A program made the position numbers and the translations under genes. Below are positions 52,557 through 61,797 of a DNA stretch of 64,000 nucleotides, piece by piece. The notes beneath the pieces are model-generated. The model had not been told where the DNA came from, searched no databases, and saw only the letters and a list, made by a program, of their open reading frames with translations. The first letter of the stretch is position 1. Every line of letters begins with the position of its first letter. Source of the DNA: Saccharibacillus kuerlensis DSM 22868 (GTDB lineage: Bacteria > Bacillota > Bacilli > Paenibacillales > Paenibacillaceae); the NCBI RefSeq assembly GCF_000378145.1, contig NZ_KB899282.1:1-64000 (forward strand). Direction: 5' to 3'.

Positions 52557-52733
52557 ATGAAACCGAATTACCGTAAGATCGATTCGAGCGACGAATGGGA
52601 ATTCCTGCTTGAGCAATCGCACACGCAGGCTCTACTAGTGCAAAACGGAGAAGTGCTGTGGCATGCTTCGCATTGGGGCATCACGTATGAGCGGATCGAA
52701 CAACAGGTAAACGAGCGAATAGCGAAAACATAA
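52557..52733 (+). CDS. Internally deleted YtxJ-like bacilliredoxin, 58 residues
   Basis: A short gene with GAGAGGAG ten bases before ATG. Residues 1-21 (YRKIDSSDEWEFLLEQS) look like the N terminus of a YtxJ-type bacilliredoxin, and residues 22-58 (ALLVQNGEVLWHASHWGIT) like its C-terminal strand and helix. The central part with the redox motif TCPIS, about 50 residues in YtxJ as recalled, is missing while the frame is kept. It is probably a remnant without redox activity. It could still fold as a small partner, so I list it as a gene with that caveat. Confidence 0.6.
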   Translation: MKPNYRKIDSSDEWEFLLEQSHTQALLVQNGEVLWHASHWGITYERIEQQVNERIAKT

Positions 52734-52905
52734 GGAAGCAGTAGAAAGAAATATTAGTAAGAATCGATAGCGGTAAACGATAAGGGTAAGCGATGGCGGT
52801 AAAGGACAAGGGAAACCAGGCAGTGAACGTTACACAAATGCGGCGGCTGTATTGGCTTCAAAATCAGCTGATTTCAGCCGCCGCACGAGGAAAGGAACAT
52901 CGAAT

Positions 52906-53454
52906 ATGAACGATACCGATCGGCTCCGCGCCGAATTCGACGCGGAGTTCTTAAAAGATCTGGCGGCAGCGGAAGCCAAGGAAGCAAAAGCGAAGGAAGC
53001 GGAAGCGAAAACGAAGGAACGCTGGGTCAAGCAATCCGAGCCGCAGCAGGAGCAGGACCCAATGGCGGATCTGGCACCTTTTACCCGGGCTGTTGTGCAG
53101 ACTATCCAATCCATTCCCGAAGGAAAGGTCATGAGCTACGGCCAAGTGGCATCAGCGGCCGGAAGTCCGCGCGGTGCTCGTCAGGTCGTCCGTATTCTTC
53201 ATTCCCTAAGCCGTAAATATGGACTGCCTTGGCATCGGGTCGTCAATATACGCGGCGAGATTGCGCTGGACGAGGACGGCGAAGGCGGCGAACAGCAGGC
53301 CCGGCTGGAAGCCGAAGGGGTTGAATTTGGTCTTGACGGCCGGATCGATTTGAAAAGATACCGGTATCAACCGGACGGGGAATTGCAAGCCGAAGACAGG
53401 AAGGCAGACGATACAAAGCGAGTGGAGAAAGCGAAGGCGAATAGAAAAGGTTAG
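52906..53454 (+). CDS. Alkyltransferase-like (ATL/MGMT C-terminal family) DNA-binding protein
   Basis: The 182-residue protein has a central MGMT-type DNA-binding domain (about residues 55-140: FTRAVVQTIQSIPEGKVMSYGQVASAAG; ARQVVRILH). The active-site motif reads PWHRV instead of PCHRV, which defines ATL proteins: they bind O6-alkylguanine without repairing it and recruit nucleotide excision repair. An N-terminal helix is highly charged (AEAKEAKAKEAEAKTKE), and the C-terminal tail is Lys-rich; both are longer than in typical ATLs of about 100-110 residues. ATG 52906 has AAAGGA upstream. Confidence 0.9.
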   Translation: MNDTDRLRAEFDAEFLKDLAAAEAKEAKAKEAEAKTKERWVKQSEPQQEQDPMADLAPFTRAVVQTIQSIPEGKVMSYGQVASAAGSPRGARQVVRILHSLSRKYGLPWHRVVNIRGEIALDEDGEGGEQQARLEAEGVEFGLDGRIDLKRYRYQPDGELQAEDRKADDTKRVEKAKANRKG

Positions 53455-53512
53455 CTGCCGAGTCTTAGCACTTGTACTATACCTATACCCTGGCTTTTAC
53501 TTTCACTTCTGC

Positions 53513-54577
53513 CTATACCTCTACAGCCCTCTCTTTGCCTTTTGTTCCGCCTGCCTGTACCGTGTCTCGCCAAATTAGTCCCGGCACGGCACGGACATAG
53601 ATCAGCTCGCCGATCAATTCCATGATTGTTTGAGCAACAATTACGGCTGCTGCAGCGGCCGCCGCTTCCCTTGGCAGCGCCAGTGCCAGCGGCAGCACGA
53701 CCAGCGAGTTCCGGGTAAACGCGCTGAAGATCAGCGCGCGGCCGCTGCCGGCATCCAGCCGCAGCAGCCTGCCAATCAGCCGCGAGAGGAGCGGCATAAT
53801 CAGCAGAAACAGCGCGTACAGCGGCAGAACGCGCAGCACTGGACCGGGATCGGCTGCAATCCGGCTGATTTGCGAGGCCGTAACGGCAATCAGTACCAGC
53901 GCCATGAATGGCACAGGAAGCCAGGCCGCCGCAGCCAGCAGGCGGGTTCCGGTGCCGTTTTTCCGTGTCTTCGACACACTGTCTGCTGATCTACGCATCG
54001 ACCTCTCCCACTTTGCCCACAGCTGTGTCAGCACCGCTGCAGCCAGCGGCAGCGCAATCAGCATCAGGAACGCTTCCACGAACGGTTCAACTTTTACAAG
54101 TTCTGCAGCTTCTTCTCCGGCGAACAGACGCAGATACAGCGGCAGAAGCAGCATCTGCAGCACAAACAGCAGCGGTGTCGCTGCGGTGATCGCCTTCTCA
54201 TCGCCTCTACCGAGGGCAGTAAAGACGATGACGTAGTCGATACACGGTGTCAGCAGCACGAGACAGACGCCGATCAGAGCCGCTCCCGATTGCGGCAGCA
54301 GCACAAGCAGCCCCCATACGACAAGCGGCACACAAACAAAGTTCGTCAGCAGTAGGGCCGCGACAAACCGTCTGTTCGCCAGCGCTTCACGCAGCTGCAG
54401 AAACGGGATCATCGTGAACATCCCATACAGCAGCACGGCCAGCAGCGGCGAAATTAACCATTCCATACTGCGGCCAAACGGCTCACTGACCAGCCCCGCC
54501 GCTATCCCAATTGCCAGTGCCACAGCGTATACGGCAATCTGGTGCCGCTCCAACCATTCTTTCTTCTTCATTTTCAT
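53513..54577 (-). CDS. Arsenic-resistance/bile-acid-symporter-fold transporter (ACR3/SBF type)
   Basis: The protein has about 354 residues and ten helices. Features typical of the arsenic-resistance branch are GLVSEPFG, FTMIPFLQLREALANRRF, LTPCIDYVIVFTALGRGDEKAITAATP with its conserved Cys, and FSAFTRNSLVVLPLALALP. It may export arsenite or move an organic anion; the substrate is not proven, and no arsR or arsC lies nearby. The start is ambiguous among ATG 54595, 54577 and 54571. A 19-codon frame with a perfect binding site lies just upstream. Confidence 0.82.
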   Translation of the reverse strand: MKMKKKEWLERHQIAVYAVALAIGIAAGLVSEPFGRSMEWLISPLLAVLLYGMFTMIPFLQLREALANRRFVAALLLTNFVCVPLVVWGLLVLLPQSGAALIGVCLVLLTPCIDYVIVFTALGRGDEKAITAATPLLFVLQMLLLPLYLRLFAGEEAAELVKVEPFVEAFLMLIALPLAAAVLTQLWAKWERSMRRSADSVSKTRKNGTGTRLLAAAAWLPVPFMALVLIAVTASQISRIAADPGPVLRVLPLYALFLLIMPLLSRLIGRLLRLDAGSGRALIFSAFTRNSLVVLPLALALPREAAAAAAAVIVAQTIMELIGELIYVRAVPGLIWRDTVQAGGTKGKERAVEV

Positions 54578-54595
54578 ATGCCGCCTTTTCCGCAA

Positions 54596-54963
54596 ATTCC
54601 GATAAGCTCTTGGCTTTATCTCTTAATCGATCAGTTTACGGTAAGCTTCGCCGGACGGATCGTTATAAATCAGCATAAACATATTTTCTCCTCCTGTCGA
54701 AAGCAGACAAGCAAAATCCACTTCATTCTGGTTACTCTACCTTCCTTTTCATCAAACTTCCAAAATAACGCTTTATTCCTTCAACGGGTTCACGCATAGT
54801 TACCCAACACTTGTCTAACTATTTATCTTTAGTTTGCCGCTTTTTCAGCTGAATTAGTAATGAATTTGCACAATTCTCTTTTGATTTTCCGGTTTTCCGT
54901 ATAGAATAGGAGGAAACGAACTTTATCAACATTTCACAAAATCCCTTCGTAGGAGACACATAA
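54596..54963. other. Divergent interval between the transporter and DeoR genes
   Basis: It holds the 19-codon frame at 54623-54682 and the upstream region of the DeoR gene. No other gene or repeat was seen. Confidence 0.5.
54623..54682 (-). CDS. Nineteen-codon mini-ORF, possible leader peptide or gene remnant
   Basis: It encodes MFMLIYNDPSGEAYRKLID and is preceded by AGGAGGAG at optimal spacing. It lies 46 bp upstream of the transporter start on the same strand. The sequence looks like the N terminus of a longer protein, so truncation is as likely as a leader function. There is no clear attenuator hairpin. Confidence 0.4.
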   Translation of the reverse strand: MFMLIYNDPSGEAYRKLID

Positions 54964-55716
54964 ATGATCAAATCACAGCGCATCAACCAAATAAAGGAAT
55001 ACGTTTTCGAGCATGAATCCGTCTCGTTGGAGGAATTGGTTGAACATTTCGATGTATCAATGAATACGATCCGGCGCGACGTCAAGGATCTGGTCGACTC
55101 CGGCGTTCTGCGCAAGGTGTACGGAGGCGTCTCAGTCAATCATTCCACACTGGTCGTGTTCGATGAACGCAAAGACCGCAACTTGACCAAGAAACAGGAG
55201 ATTGGCCGGCTGGCGGCACAGTTTGTAGAAGACGGAGATGTAATCTTTGTCGATTCCGGTACCACAACACTCGAGCTCCTTCCTTATATCAATCAAAAGC
55301 AGCTGACCGTCGTCACCAACAACTTTGATTTTATTCACCAAGCCAAATCATATCCCGGTCTAACCATCTTCTCGACAGGCGGCATGTTCGAACGCAAAAC
55401 AGATTCTTTCGTCGGCTTCCAGAGCATCGAATTGTTGAAAAAATATAACATTAACAAAGCGTTTGTCGCTTCAACCGGCATCTCGCTGACCAACGGTGTA
55501 ACCAACTCTTCCCCATTGGAGACGGATCTCAAAAGCACCGTGGTACAAAAAAGCTTGAATGTCTTCCTTATGATCGACGACAGCAAATTCGACAAATATG
55601 CTCTGACCACTTACTGCTCGCTGAGCGACATCGATTATCTCATTACTAATAGTGTACCGAACGATTCGTACATGCAGTATGCCCAGGAAAATAATGTGAA
55701 GATCGTCACGCCTTGA
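54964..55716 (+). CDS. DeoR family regulator, IolR paralogue
   Basis: The 250-residue regulator has a DeoR-type helix-turn-helix (VSLEELVEHFDVSMNTIRRDV, residues 19-39, then GVLRKVYGGVSV). A DeoRC sugar-phosphate sensor domain follows, with VIFVDSGTTTLELLPYI, FSTGGMFERKTDSF and the CxxD-like switch region. It is clearly related to the iolR gene at the other end of the operon (same KVYGGV, DSGTTT and IGRLAAxFVE features). It may respond to an inositol-derived phosphate. GTAGGAGACACATAA precedes ATG 54964. Confidence 0.9.
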   Translation: MIKSQRINQIKEYVFEHESVSLEELVEHFDVSMNTIRRDVKDLVDSGVLRKVYGGVSVNHSTLVVFDERKDRNLTKKQEIGRLAAQFVEDGDVIFVDSGTTTLELLPYINQKQLTVVTNNFDFIHQAKSYPGLTIFSTGGMFERKTDSFVGFQSIELLKKYNINKAFVASTGISLTNGVTNSSPLETDLKSTVVQKSLNVFLMIDDSKFDKYALTTYCSLSDIDYLITNSVPNDSYMQYAQENNVKIVTP

Positions 55717-55810
55717 GCACAAGAAGTACACGGGAGGATCTAACATAAGAACTCTAGGATAGAAATTTAGAATAAACCTATACATTAATAGAAAGACAAA
55801 TACAGAGAAC

Positions 55811-55863
55811 AAAAAAGAGACCTCTATATGAAGGGCAGTTCCCTTCGTATAGAGGTCTCTCTT
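55811..55863. terminator. Bidirectional terminator between the DeoR gene and iolJ
   Basis: Stem AGAGACCTCTATA/TATAGAGGTCTCT has a loop of about 19 bases that itself can pair (AAGGGCAG/TTCCCTT). An A-run precedes it on the plus strand. Confidence 0.82.
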
Positions 55864-55996
55864 CTGCAGCAGCCCGGCTAAAGCGGCACAGCCAATTGAA
55901 CCTGGCTGTGTGTTGGAAGACCCGCCATAAGGATAAATGTCCACTAACCGTTCATCTACTATGGCTGCACACTTGCCCCTTTCAACTGCTCATCTA

Positions 55997-56893
55997 CTAC
56001 GACTGCACACCATATCCTTCTAACTGCTCCACCGCCTGCCCGGCACGTCCGCTCGAACGAAATTCCTGAATCTTCTCCCGTACAGCCTGACGGATCGCTT
56101 CTCTGGCCGGTGTCAGAATCTTGCGCGGTTCTGTCGTTTCCGCATCTTCAGCAAGCGTGCGGCGCAGCTGCTCGGACCAGACGGTTACGCATTCCGTATT
56201 GATGTTGACCTTCGCATGACCAAGATCGATTGCCCGGTGCAGCTGATGGGTCGGAATACCCGATGCTCCATGCAGCACCAGCGGCACTCCGATCGCCCGC
56301 GAGATGGCTTCCATTTCTACAAAGCCAAGCTTCGGTTCACCGACGTACTTGCCGTGCACAGAGCCAAGCGCGGCGGCCAGCGCATCGATGCCGGTCTCTT
56401 CGACGATTCGTACACACTCGCCGAGATCCGCATACGAGATGCCGCCGATCAGCCCGTCTTCCATCCCGCCGACAGTACCGACTTCCGCTTCAACCGAAAC
56501 GCCATGGGCGGCGGCATATTCGACGACCCGTTTCGTATCGCGGATGTTGATCTCGATAGGGTCGTGCGAGCCGTCATACATGACGGATGTGAAGCCGGCA
56601 TCGATCGCTTTGAAGCAGCTCTCCACAGTCTTGCCGTGATCCAGATGAAGCGCTACAGGTACGGTAATCCCTTTTTCCTCCACCAGTGTTCGAACCATAT
56701 TGGCCGTAAGGCGATAACCGCCGAGGAAGTCGATCAGGCGATCCGATGCCGCGACGATAACCGGAGCGTTCTCTTGCTGCGCCCCGTCCAGAATCGCATG
56801 CACCCAGGACAACCCGTTTACGTTAAACTGACCGACGGCATACTGCTCCCGCTTGGCCCGCTGCAGCATCTCTTTCATGGATACCAGAGTCAT
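55997..56893 (-). CDS. iolJ: Class II aldolase, IolJ-like
   Basis: IolJ cleaves 2-deoxy-5-keto-gluconate-6-phosphate to malonate semialdehyde and dihydroxyacetone phosphate. The 298-residue protein has class II aldolase motifs: VPVALHLDHGKTVESCFKAI (zinc His in LDHG), SVEAEVGTVGGMEDG, HGKYVGEP, VLHGASGIP and the phosphate-binding KVNINTE. The assignment over fructose-bisphosphate aldolase rests on the iol context. ATG 56893 follows CGGAGGTGTAG. It is the last gene of the operon. Confidence 0.88.
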   Translation of the reverse strand: MTLVSMKEMLQRAKREQYAVGQFNVNGLSWVHAILDGAQQENAPVIVAASDRLIDFLGGYRLTANMVRTLVEEKGITVPVALHLDHGKTVESCFKAIDAGFTSVMYDGSHDPIEINIRDTKRVVEYAAAHGVSVEAEVGTVGGMEDGLIGGISYADLGECVRIVEETGIDALAAALGSVHGKYVGEPKLGFVEMEAISRAIGVPLVLHGASGIPTHQLHRAIDLGHAKVNINTECVTVWSEQLRRTLAEDAETTEPRKILTPAREAIRQAVREKIQEFRSSGRAGQAVEQLEGYGVQS

Positions 56894-56926
56894 GCTCTAC
56901 ACCTCCGCTCGTCAGGCAGGCCTGTT

Positions 56927-57793
56927 CTACGCCAGCCCGAGGCCTTCCTTCATTTTTCTCAGCGTAATCTCGTTGGACCAATCCACCTTGTCGCCGTAAG
57001 CGAATACCGCGTTAGTGGCAATGCCGTCGAACTTCATTTCGCGCAGTTTGCGGAACAGCGTATCGAAATCGACATCACCCTCGCCGATGTTCAAATGCTG
57101 GTGCACCGTAACCTGGGCATCAGGCGGATTCACAATGTAACGAAGTCCGTAGGCGGCTTTGTGATTGAACGTATCGGCAAACAGTACATGATCAAGCAGG
57201 TCGCCGGCTTCGTCCAGCATCTTGGCAATATCGCCGACTCCATCGTCGTAGAAAAATGTATGCGCCACAGAGTAGACCAGCTTGATCCAGTCTCGGTCCA
57301 GTGCCCGGATCATATTGATCGCTCCCGTATTCGTCTCGATAAAGTCGTACGGATGCGCCTGCAAATTCAGACGGATGCCTTCGCGCTCGAACACCGGGAT
57401 CAGCTCGTCCATCGATTTGACAAACTTCTCTTCGCAAATGAGCGGCTCATACTTGGATCCGCTGAATTCGCTGTTCATCAGGTCCACATCCAGCTCAACG
57501 GCAATCTCGATCGCCCGTTTCCAGTTACGAACGGCTGCTTGGCGGCGGTCCTCGTCCGGCCCTGCCCAGTTGTACAGCGGCAGCAGCGAAGAGAATTCCA
57601 GCCCGGCTTCGCTCATCCATTTCTTAACCTGCTTGATCTTGTGCTTGTCCACTTTCGGATATTCGTAGAACCAGCAGAAATCTTCACGCGGTGACAGTTC
57701 GATGTATTTGTAGCCCAAGTCGGCGACTTTGAAAATCATTTCCTCCAAGGAATGCGAATGGCGAAGATGAGACGGATCGTAAGCCAGTTTCAT
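56927..57793 (-). CDS. iolH: IolH-like sugar-phosphate isomerase/epimerase (TIM barrel)
   Basis: The 288-residue TIM barrel of the AP-endonuclease-2 family resembles Bacillus IolH in length and features: [23 protein letters not shown] at the start, [19 protein letters not shown]-type loop, [15 protein letters not shown], and metal ligands expected in the E/H pairs of the barrel ([21 protein letters not shown]). The reaction of IolH is not firmly established. IolE and IolI are other barrels of the pathway, but the sequence fits IolH best. GGAGGAAAATC precedes ATG 57793. Confidence 0.78.
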   Translation of the reverse strand: MKLAYDPSHLRHSHSLEEMIFKVADLGYKYIELSPREDFCWFYEYPKVDKHKIKQVKKWMSEAGLEFSSLLPLYNWAGPDEDRRQAAVRNWKRAIEIAVELDVDLMNSEFSGSKYEPLICEEKFVKSMDELIPVFEREGIRLNLQAHPYDFIETNTGAINMIRALDRDWIKLVYSVAHTFFYDDGVGDIAKMLDEAGDLLDHVLFADTFNHKAAYGLRYIVNPPDAQVTVHQHLNIGEGDVDFDTLFRKLREMKFDGIATNAVFAYGDKVDWSNEITLRKMKEGLGLA

Positions 57794-57840
57794 GATTTTC
57801 CTCCTAAAAAAGTGGGGTTGGTTGGGGGCTAAGACTTCGT

Positions 57841-59754
57841 TTAATACTTCTTCGCCGACTCCAATTTCTTCGCACGGCGTTCATAAGCCTGACGCACGCT
57901 CTCGCTTTCGGATACTTCGGCGACGCCAACGTTCCACCAGCCATCGTAGCCATCGCTCATTGTTTTCGGCAGTACCTTCATCTCGATCAGAGTCGAGACG
58001 GTCTGCTTTTTGGCATCTTCGATGGCGGCTTTCACTTCTTCCGCGGTGTTTGCCCGGTATACTTTGGCGCCGTAGCCTTCCGCCACCTTGGCATAGTCGA
58101 TATTCATAACCGCACCTTCATGGTTGCGGAATTCGCAGTGGAAGCTGCCGCTGCCGTTCTCCATCTGCAGATTGTTGATACAGCCGAAGCCGGAGTTGTC
58201 GAACAGCATGATATTGATCTTGTTACCGGTCTGAATGGCCGTGACCAGCTCGGAGTGCAGCATCAGGAAACTGCCGTCGCCGACGATGCTGTACACTTCG
58301 CTGCTTGGCTTGGCAAGCCGGATCCCGAGGGCGCCCGATACTTCGTAGCCCATGCAGGAATAGCCGTATTCCAGATGGTAAGTGTTCGGCACTTCGGCAT
58401 TCCACAGCCGCTGCAGATCGCCGGGAAGCGAACCCGCCGATGAAACGACAATGCTGTCTTTGTCGACCGCTTCGTTGATTGCGATCAGAGCGGCGGTCTG
58501 CGCGAATTCCGTGCCAAGCGCGTCGGCGTATTCGTTCAGGATCTCCTGCGAGAATTGATGCTTAACTTCCGGATCGAATCCGGAACGCTTGAACGTTACG
58601 CTGCCCAGTCGGTCGCGTTCAGCGTCCCAAGCGGACTTCAGTTCGGAAATCCGCGATCCGAACTCCGTCTTGTAACCGTTCAGCCGTTCATGCAGCGCAG
58701 CAATTGTCAGCTTGGCGTCGGCCACGACCGGCATACCTTCCAGCTTATAAGTCTGCATCCGGCTGACGTTGATATTCAGGAAGCGGGTCTTGTCGAAGTC
58801 GAACGCTGTTTTCGACGAAGTCGTAAAGTCAGTATAACGGGTACCGATACCGATGATCAGATCGGCTTCGCGCGCTGCCGCGTTGGCGGCCGACGTACCC
58901 AGAATCCCCGTGCCGCCCAGATGATTGGCAAATGTGTACTCCACCGTAGATTTGCCGGCATGAGTCTCGACAAGCGGAATATCGTACTGCTGTGAGAAAG
59001 CGATCAATTCTTCGCGGGCATCGGAATATTTGGCGCCGCCGCCGACGAGAAGCAGCGGTTTCTTGCTTGCACGGATCAGCTCTGCCGCAGCATCCAATTC
59101 GCGTTCGCTAGGCTGCATTCGGTCCATATAATGAACGCGCTTACGGAAAAATCCTTCGTCGTAATCAAACGCTTCGCCTTCGGTATCCTGACAAATACAG
59201 ATTGTCGCCGGACCGCTGCGGGCCGGATCGGTCAGCACCTCGAACGCTCTGAGCAGACTGCTCATCAGCTGCTCGGGACGGGTGATCCGATCCCAATAGC
59301 GGGATACCGGCTTCAGTGCATCATTGGTTGTGATGGCGAAGCTGTGCTCCTGCTCGAACTGCTGGAGCACGGGATCGGGCTGGCGTGTAGCGAACGTATC
59401 GGCAGGCAGCAGCAGTACCGGCAGATTGTTTGCCAGCGCCGTAGCCGCCGCCGTCACAAGGTTGGCGGAGCCCGGTCCGGAGGAAGCGGTGACCGCGTAG
59501 ATGCTGCGGCGCAGCTTTTCTTTTGAATAGGCGATCGCCGCATGGGCCATGCCCTGCTCGTTCTTGCCCTGGAAGACTTTCAAATGTCCGGGATCTTGTT
59601 CAAGTGCTTGGCCGATCCCCAGCACGTTGCCGTGTCCGAATACGGTAAAGATTCCTTCGACAAACGGCGTTTCCACCCCATCCACCGAAATATACTGTTG
59701 GTTCAGAAATTTGATCAGCGCCTGCGCTGTCGTCAGTCGGATTGTTTGGCCCAT
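57841..59754 (-). CDS. iolD: 3D-(3,5/4)-trihydroxycyclohexane-1,2-dione hydrolase
   Basis: IolD opens the ring of the diketo-inositol intermediate with thiamine diphosphate. The roughly 637-residue length matches. The N-terminal TPP pyrimidine-binding domain includes [18 protein letters not shown] and [17 protein letters not shown] middle domain has [16 protein letters not shown]. The C-terminal domain has [20 protein letters not shown] and NSGFGCIN (GDG-x-N metal site). ATG 59754 was chosen for the AAAGGTGG site eight bases upstream; the frame opens at GTG 59766. Confidence 0.95.
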   Translation of the reverse strand: MGQTIRLTTAQALIKFLNQQYISVDGVETPFVEGIFTVFGHGNVLGIGQALEQDPGHLKVFQGKNEQGMAHAAIAYSKEKLRRSIYAVTASSGPGSANLVTAAATALANNLPVLLLPADTFATRQPDPVLQQFEQEHSFAITTNDALKPVSRYWDRITRPEQLMSSLLRAFEVLTDPARSGPATICICQDTEGEAFDYDEGFFRKRVHYMDRMQPSERELDAAAELIRASKKPLLLVGGGAKYSDAREELIAFSQQYDIPLVETHAGKSTVEYTFANHLGGTGILGTSAANAAAREADLIIGIGTRYTDFTTSSKTAFDFDKTRFLNINVSRMQTYKLEGMPVVADAKLTIAALHERLNGYKTEFGSRISELKSAWDAERDRLGSVTFKRSGFDPEVKHQFSQEILNEYADALGTEFAQTAALIAINEAVDKDSIVVSSAGSLPGDLQRLWNAEVPNTYHLEYGYSCMGYEVSGALGIRLAKPSSEVYSIVGDGSFLMLHSELVTAIQTGNKINIMLFDNSGFGCINNLQMENGSGSFHCEFRNHEGAVMNIDYAKVAEGYGAKVYRANTAEEVKAAIEDAKKQTVSTLIEMKVLPKTMSDGYDGWWNVGVAEVSESESVRQAYERRAKKLESAKKY

Positions 59755-59836
59755 GTGCATATCCACCTTTGGTTGAAGTAAGACGCCGCCCGCGCCATAA
59801 CGCGCGGGCCGCGCAGTGTACCGCCGAACCCGCCTT

Positions 59837-60823
59837 TTAAGAATGAAGAACGGGCTGTTTGGCGATCAAATCTTCGATTTCATCAACGCCCGGCATGGCG
59901 TCGGAGGAGCTGTGCCGGCTGACGACGATCGAAGCCGAAGCGCTGCCGTATTTAAGCGCAGTCTCCAGATCTTTGCCTTGAACCAGTGCGTACAGGAAAG
60001 CCGATGCATAGGAATCGCCGGCACCGAACGTTTTGAGTACGTTCGTTTTGTAGGCGTGCGCCCGGAACGTCTGACCGTCTTTCGTATAAGCGTAAGAGCC
60101 TTCGACACCATGCTTAATTACGACCGTTTGCGCAGAGTGCGAGAAGAGATAATTGATTGTTCGATCGTTGGATCCGCCTTCCGCATTTTCCATCATGTCG
60201 TATTCGTCGCGGGTACCGATGACGATATCGGACTGCTCCGCCACGAGCGCGTAATACACGGACGTCTCTTCCGCCGTTTTCCATGTATAAGGACGATAAT
60301 CAAGCTCGAACACGACTTTGACAGCATTCTTTTTAGCCAACTGCACCGCTTTAAGTACCGCTTCGCGCGAAGGACTCTGCGCCAGCGCCGTACCGGATAC
60401 GATCAGCATACCGGCCCGTTTAATGTAATCCTCGTGTACTTCGTCGGGTCTTAGATACAGATCCGCTACATTGTCCCGGTACATTAGGATGCTGCATTCT
60501 TCCGGACTTTTGATCTCGGTAAAAGCAAGCCCCGTCTTATGTCCTTCCGTATCGACAACCATACCCGAAACGTCGATACCGGCCTTCTCCATATAATTTC
60601 GGATGAAGCGGCCGTGCTGGTCGTCCGCAAGCTTGCCGATAAAGCCTGCTTTCAGCCCCAGCTTGGCGGAACCGATCGCAATATTCGCGGGCGAACCGCC
60701 TACATATTTGGTAAACGACATCGTCTCTTCCATCGGCCGGTTGTACTCCGTCGCATTCAAGTCGATACAGGCCCTGCCGATCGCGATCAAGTCGAACTTT
60801 CCGCTATTTGCCGCACTGCTCAT
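59837..60823 (-). CDS. iolC: 5-dehydro-2-deoxygluconokinase
   Basis: IolC phosphorylates 5-keto-2-deoxygluconate. The 328-residue PfkB-family kinase has IGRACIDLNATE, GGSPANIAIGSAKLG and the catalytic signature TFGAGDSYASAFLYAL near residues 258-273 (anion hole GAGD with catalytic Asp). AAAGGAGCTGTGAAGAC precedes ATG 60823. It lies between iolD and iolB as in other Firmicute iol operons. Confidence 0.94.
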   Translation of the reverse strand: MSSAANSGKFDLIAIGRACIDLNATEYNRPMEETMSFTKYVGGSPANIAIGSAKLGLKAGFIGKLADDQHGRFIRNYMEKAGIDVSGMVVDTEGHKTGLAFTEIKSPEECSILMYRDNVADLYLRPDEVHEDYIKRAGMLIVSGTALAQSPSREAVLKAVQLAKKNAVKVVFELDYRPYTWKTAEETSVYYALVAEQSDIVIGTRDEYDMMENAEGGSNDRTINYLFSHSAQTVVIKHGVEGSYAYTKDGQTFRAHAYKTNVLKTFGAGDSYASAFLYALVQGKDLETALKYGSASASIVVSRHSSSDAMPGVDEIEDLIAKQPVLHS

Positions 60824-60865
60824 GTCTTCACAGCTCCTTTGGCGTTATGGATACATATCGTCAGA

Positions 60866-61684
60866 TTATTGTCGATCCAGAATCCATTCGTGATCCGGAT
60901 CGTTATGGAATTTCCAGACCCGCGTTGGCCCGGCCATGACATTCAGATAGTAAGAAGTGTAACCGTCGGGAACGCCCACCGGATGATAACCGACCGGTAC
61001 GATAACGACATCTCCGTGCTCGACTGCCATCGTCTCGTCCAGACTGCGGTCGTCGGTGTAGACGCGCTGGAACAGGAAGCCCTGCTGCGGATCGATCTCG
61101 TGATAATAGGTTTCTTCCAGGAACGACTCATGCGGCATATTGTCCTGATCATGTTTGTGCGGCGGATAGCTGGAGAAATTCCCGCCTTCCGTATACACTT
61201 CGACAACGAGCAGACTGCTGGCCGTCGGATCGGAATCCGGTAAAATGTTGTGCACGGTGCGCCGATTCTGGTACTTGCCGCGCTGCTCGGTACCTACTTC
61301 CTCAGCTTTGATCAGCTTGGTCGGGAGCGAAGTCAGAGACGGCGAATAGCAGAGCGCTGCCCGGGCTTTCGTTACGCCTTCAATACGAAAACTTTTGCCG
61401 CCGGAGACAAATACGCTGTCTGTCGGTACACGCTCGAATACGCTCTCTCGGGTTCCGATTCCTTCAAAAGAATGCTCGCCCTCGGTTACCGTTATGCTGC
61501 CGGTAAGAGCGACGATGCAGCATTCGTCGCCTTCCAGCGTCTCTTCGTAACTTGCTTCCGGTTCCAATTCGATTAGACGGAATTCTACATACTGCAGACG
61601 AGAATCTCGTTTTAGAATTTCCTGGACGATCTTCGCTTCTCCTCGCTGCTCATTCAGCGGCTTGCGCTGCAAATGACTGACCAC
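60866..61684 (-). CDS. iolB: 5-deoxy-glucuronate isomerase
   Basis: IolB isomerises 5-deoxyglucuronate to 5-keto-2-deoxygluconate. The protein has a bicupin fold. Metal ligands are visible in the C-terminal cupin: SSYPPHKHDQDNMPHESFLEETYYHEI (His residues and Glu) and HGDVVIVPVGYHPVG. GTG 61684 was chosen because AAAGGAGG lies seven bases upstream and the 272-residue length equals that of Bacillus IolB; upstream in-frame starts would overlap that site. Confidence 0.93.
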   Translation of the reverse strand: MVSHLQRKPLNEQRGEAKIVQEILKRDSRLQYVEFRLIELEPEASYEETLEGDECCIVALTGSITVTEGEHSFEGIGTRESVFERVPTDSVFVSGGKSFRIEGVTKARAALCYSPSLTSLPTKLIKAEEVGTEQRGKYQNRRTVHNILPDSDPTASSLLVVEVYTEGGNFSSYPPHKHDQDNMPHESFLEETYYHEIDPQQGFLFQRVYTDDRSLDETMAVEHGDVVIVPVGYHPVGVPDGYTSYYLNVMAGPTRVWKFHNDPDHEWILDRQ

Positions 61685-61797
61685 AATTATTCCTCCTTTT
61701 ACCTGCATCACCCGGTCGCGAGCTTCACCGCTTCGGTATGCAGGTTTCCTGCATCATTCCTCCGGTCGCGTGCTATGCCGCTTCGGTATGCAGGTTT
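61685..61797. repeat. Direct repeat between iolB and iolA
   Basis: Two copies of a unit of about 52 bp (starting near 61708 and 61760) share CGGTCGCG and CCGCTTCGGTATGCAGGTTT. They lie in the iolA-iolB intercistronic region and may form alternative hairpins with CTGCAT/ATGCAG. Confidence 0.7.

Noticed and set aside
56216-57694. Open frame of 492 codons on the plus strand opposite iolJ and iolH
   Set aside because: It spans two well-supported genes on the other strand, has no ribosome binding site, and has atypical composition.
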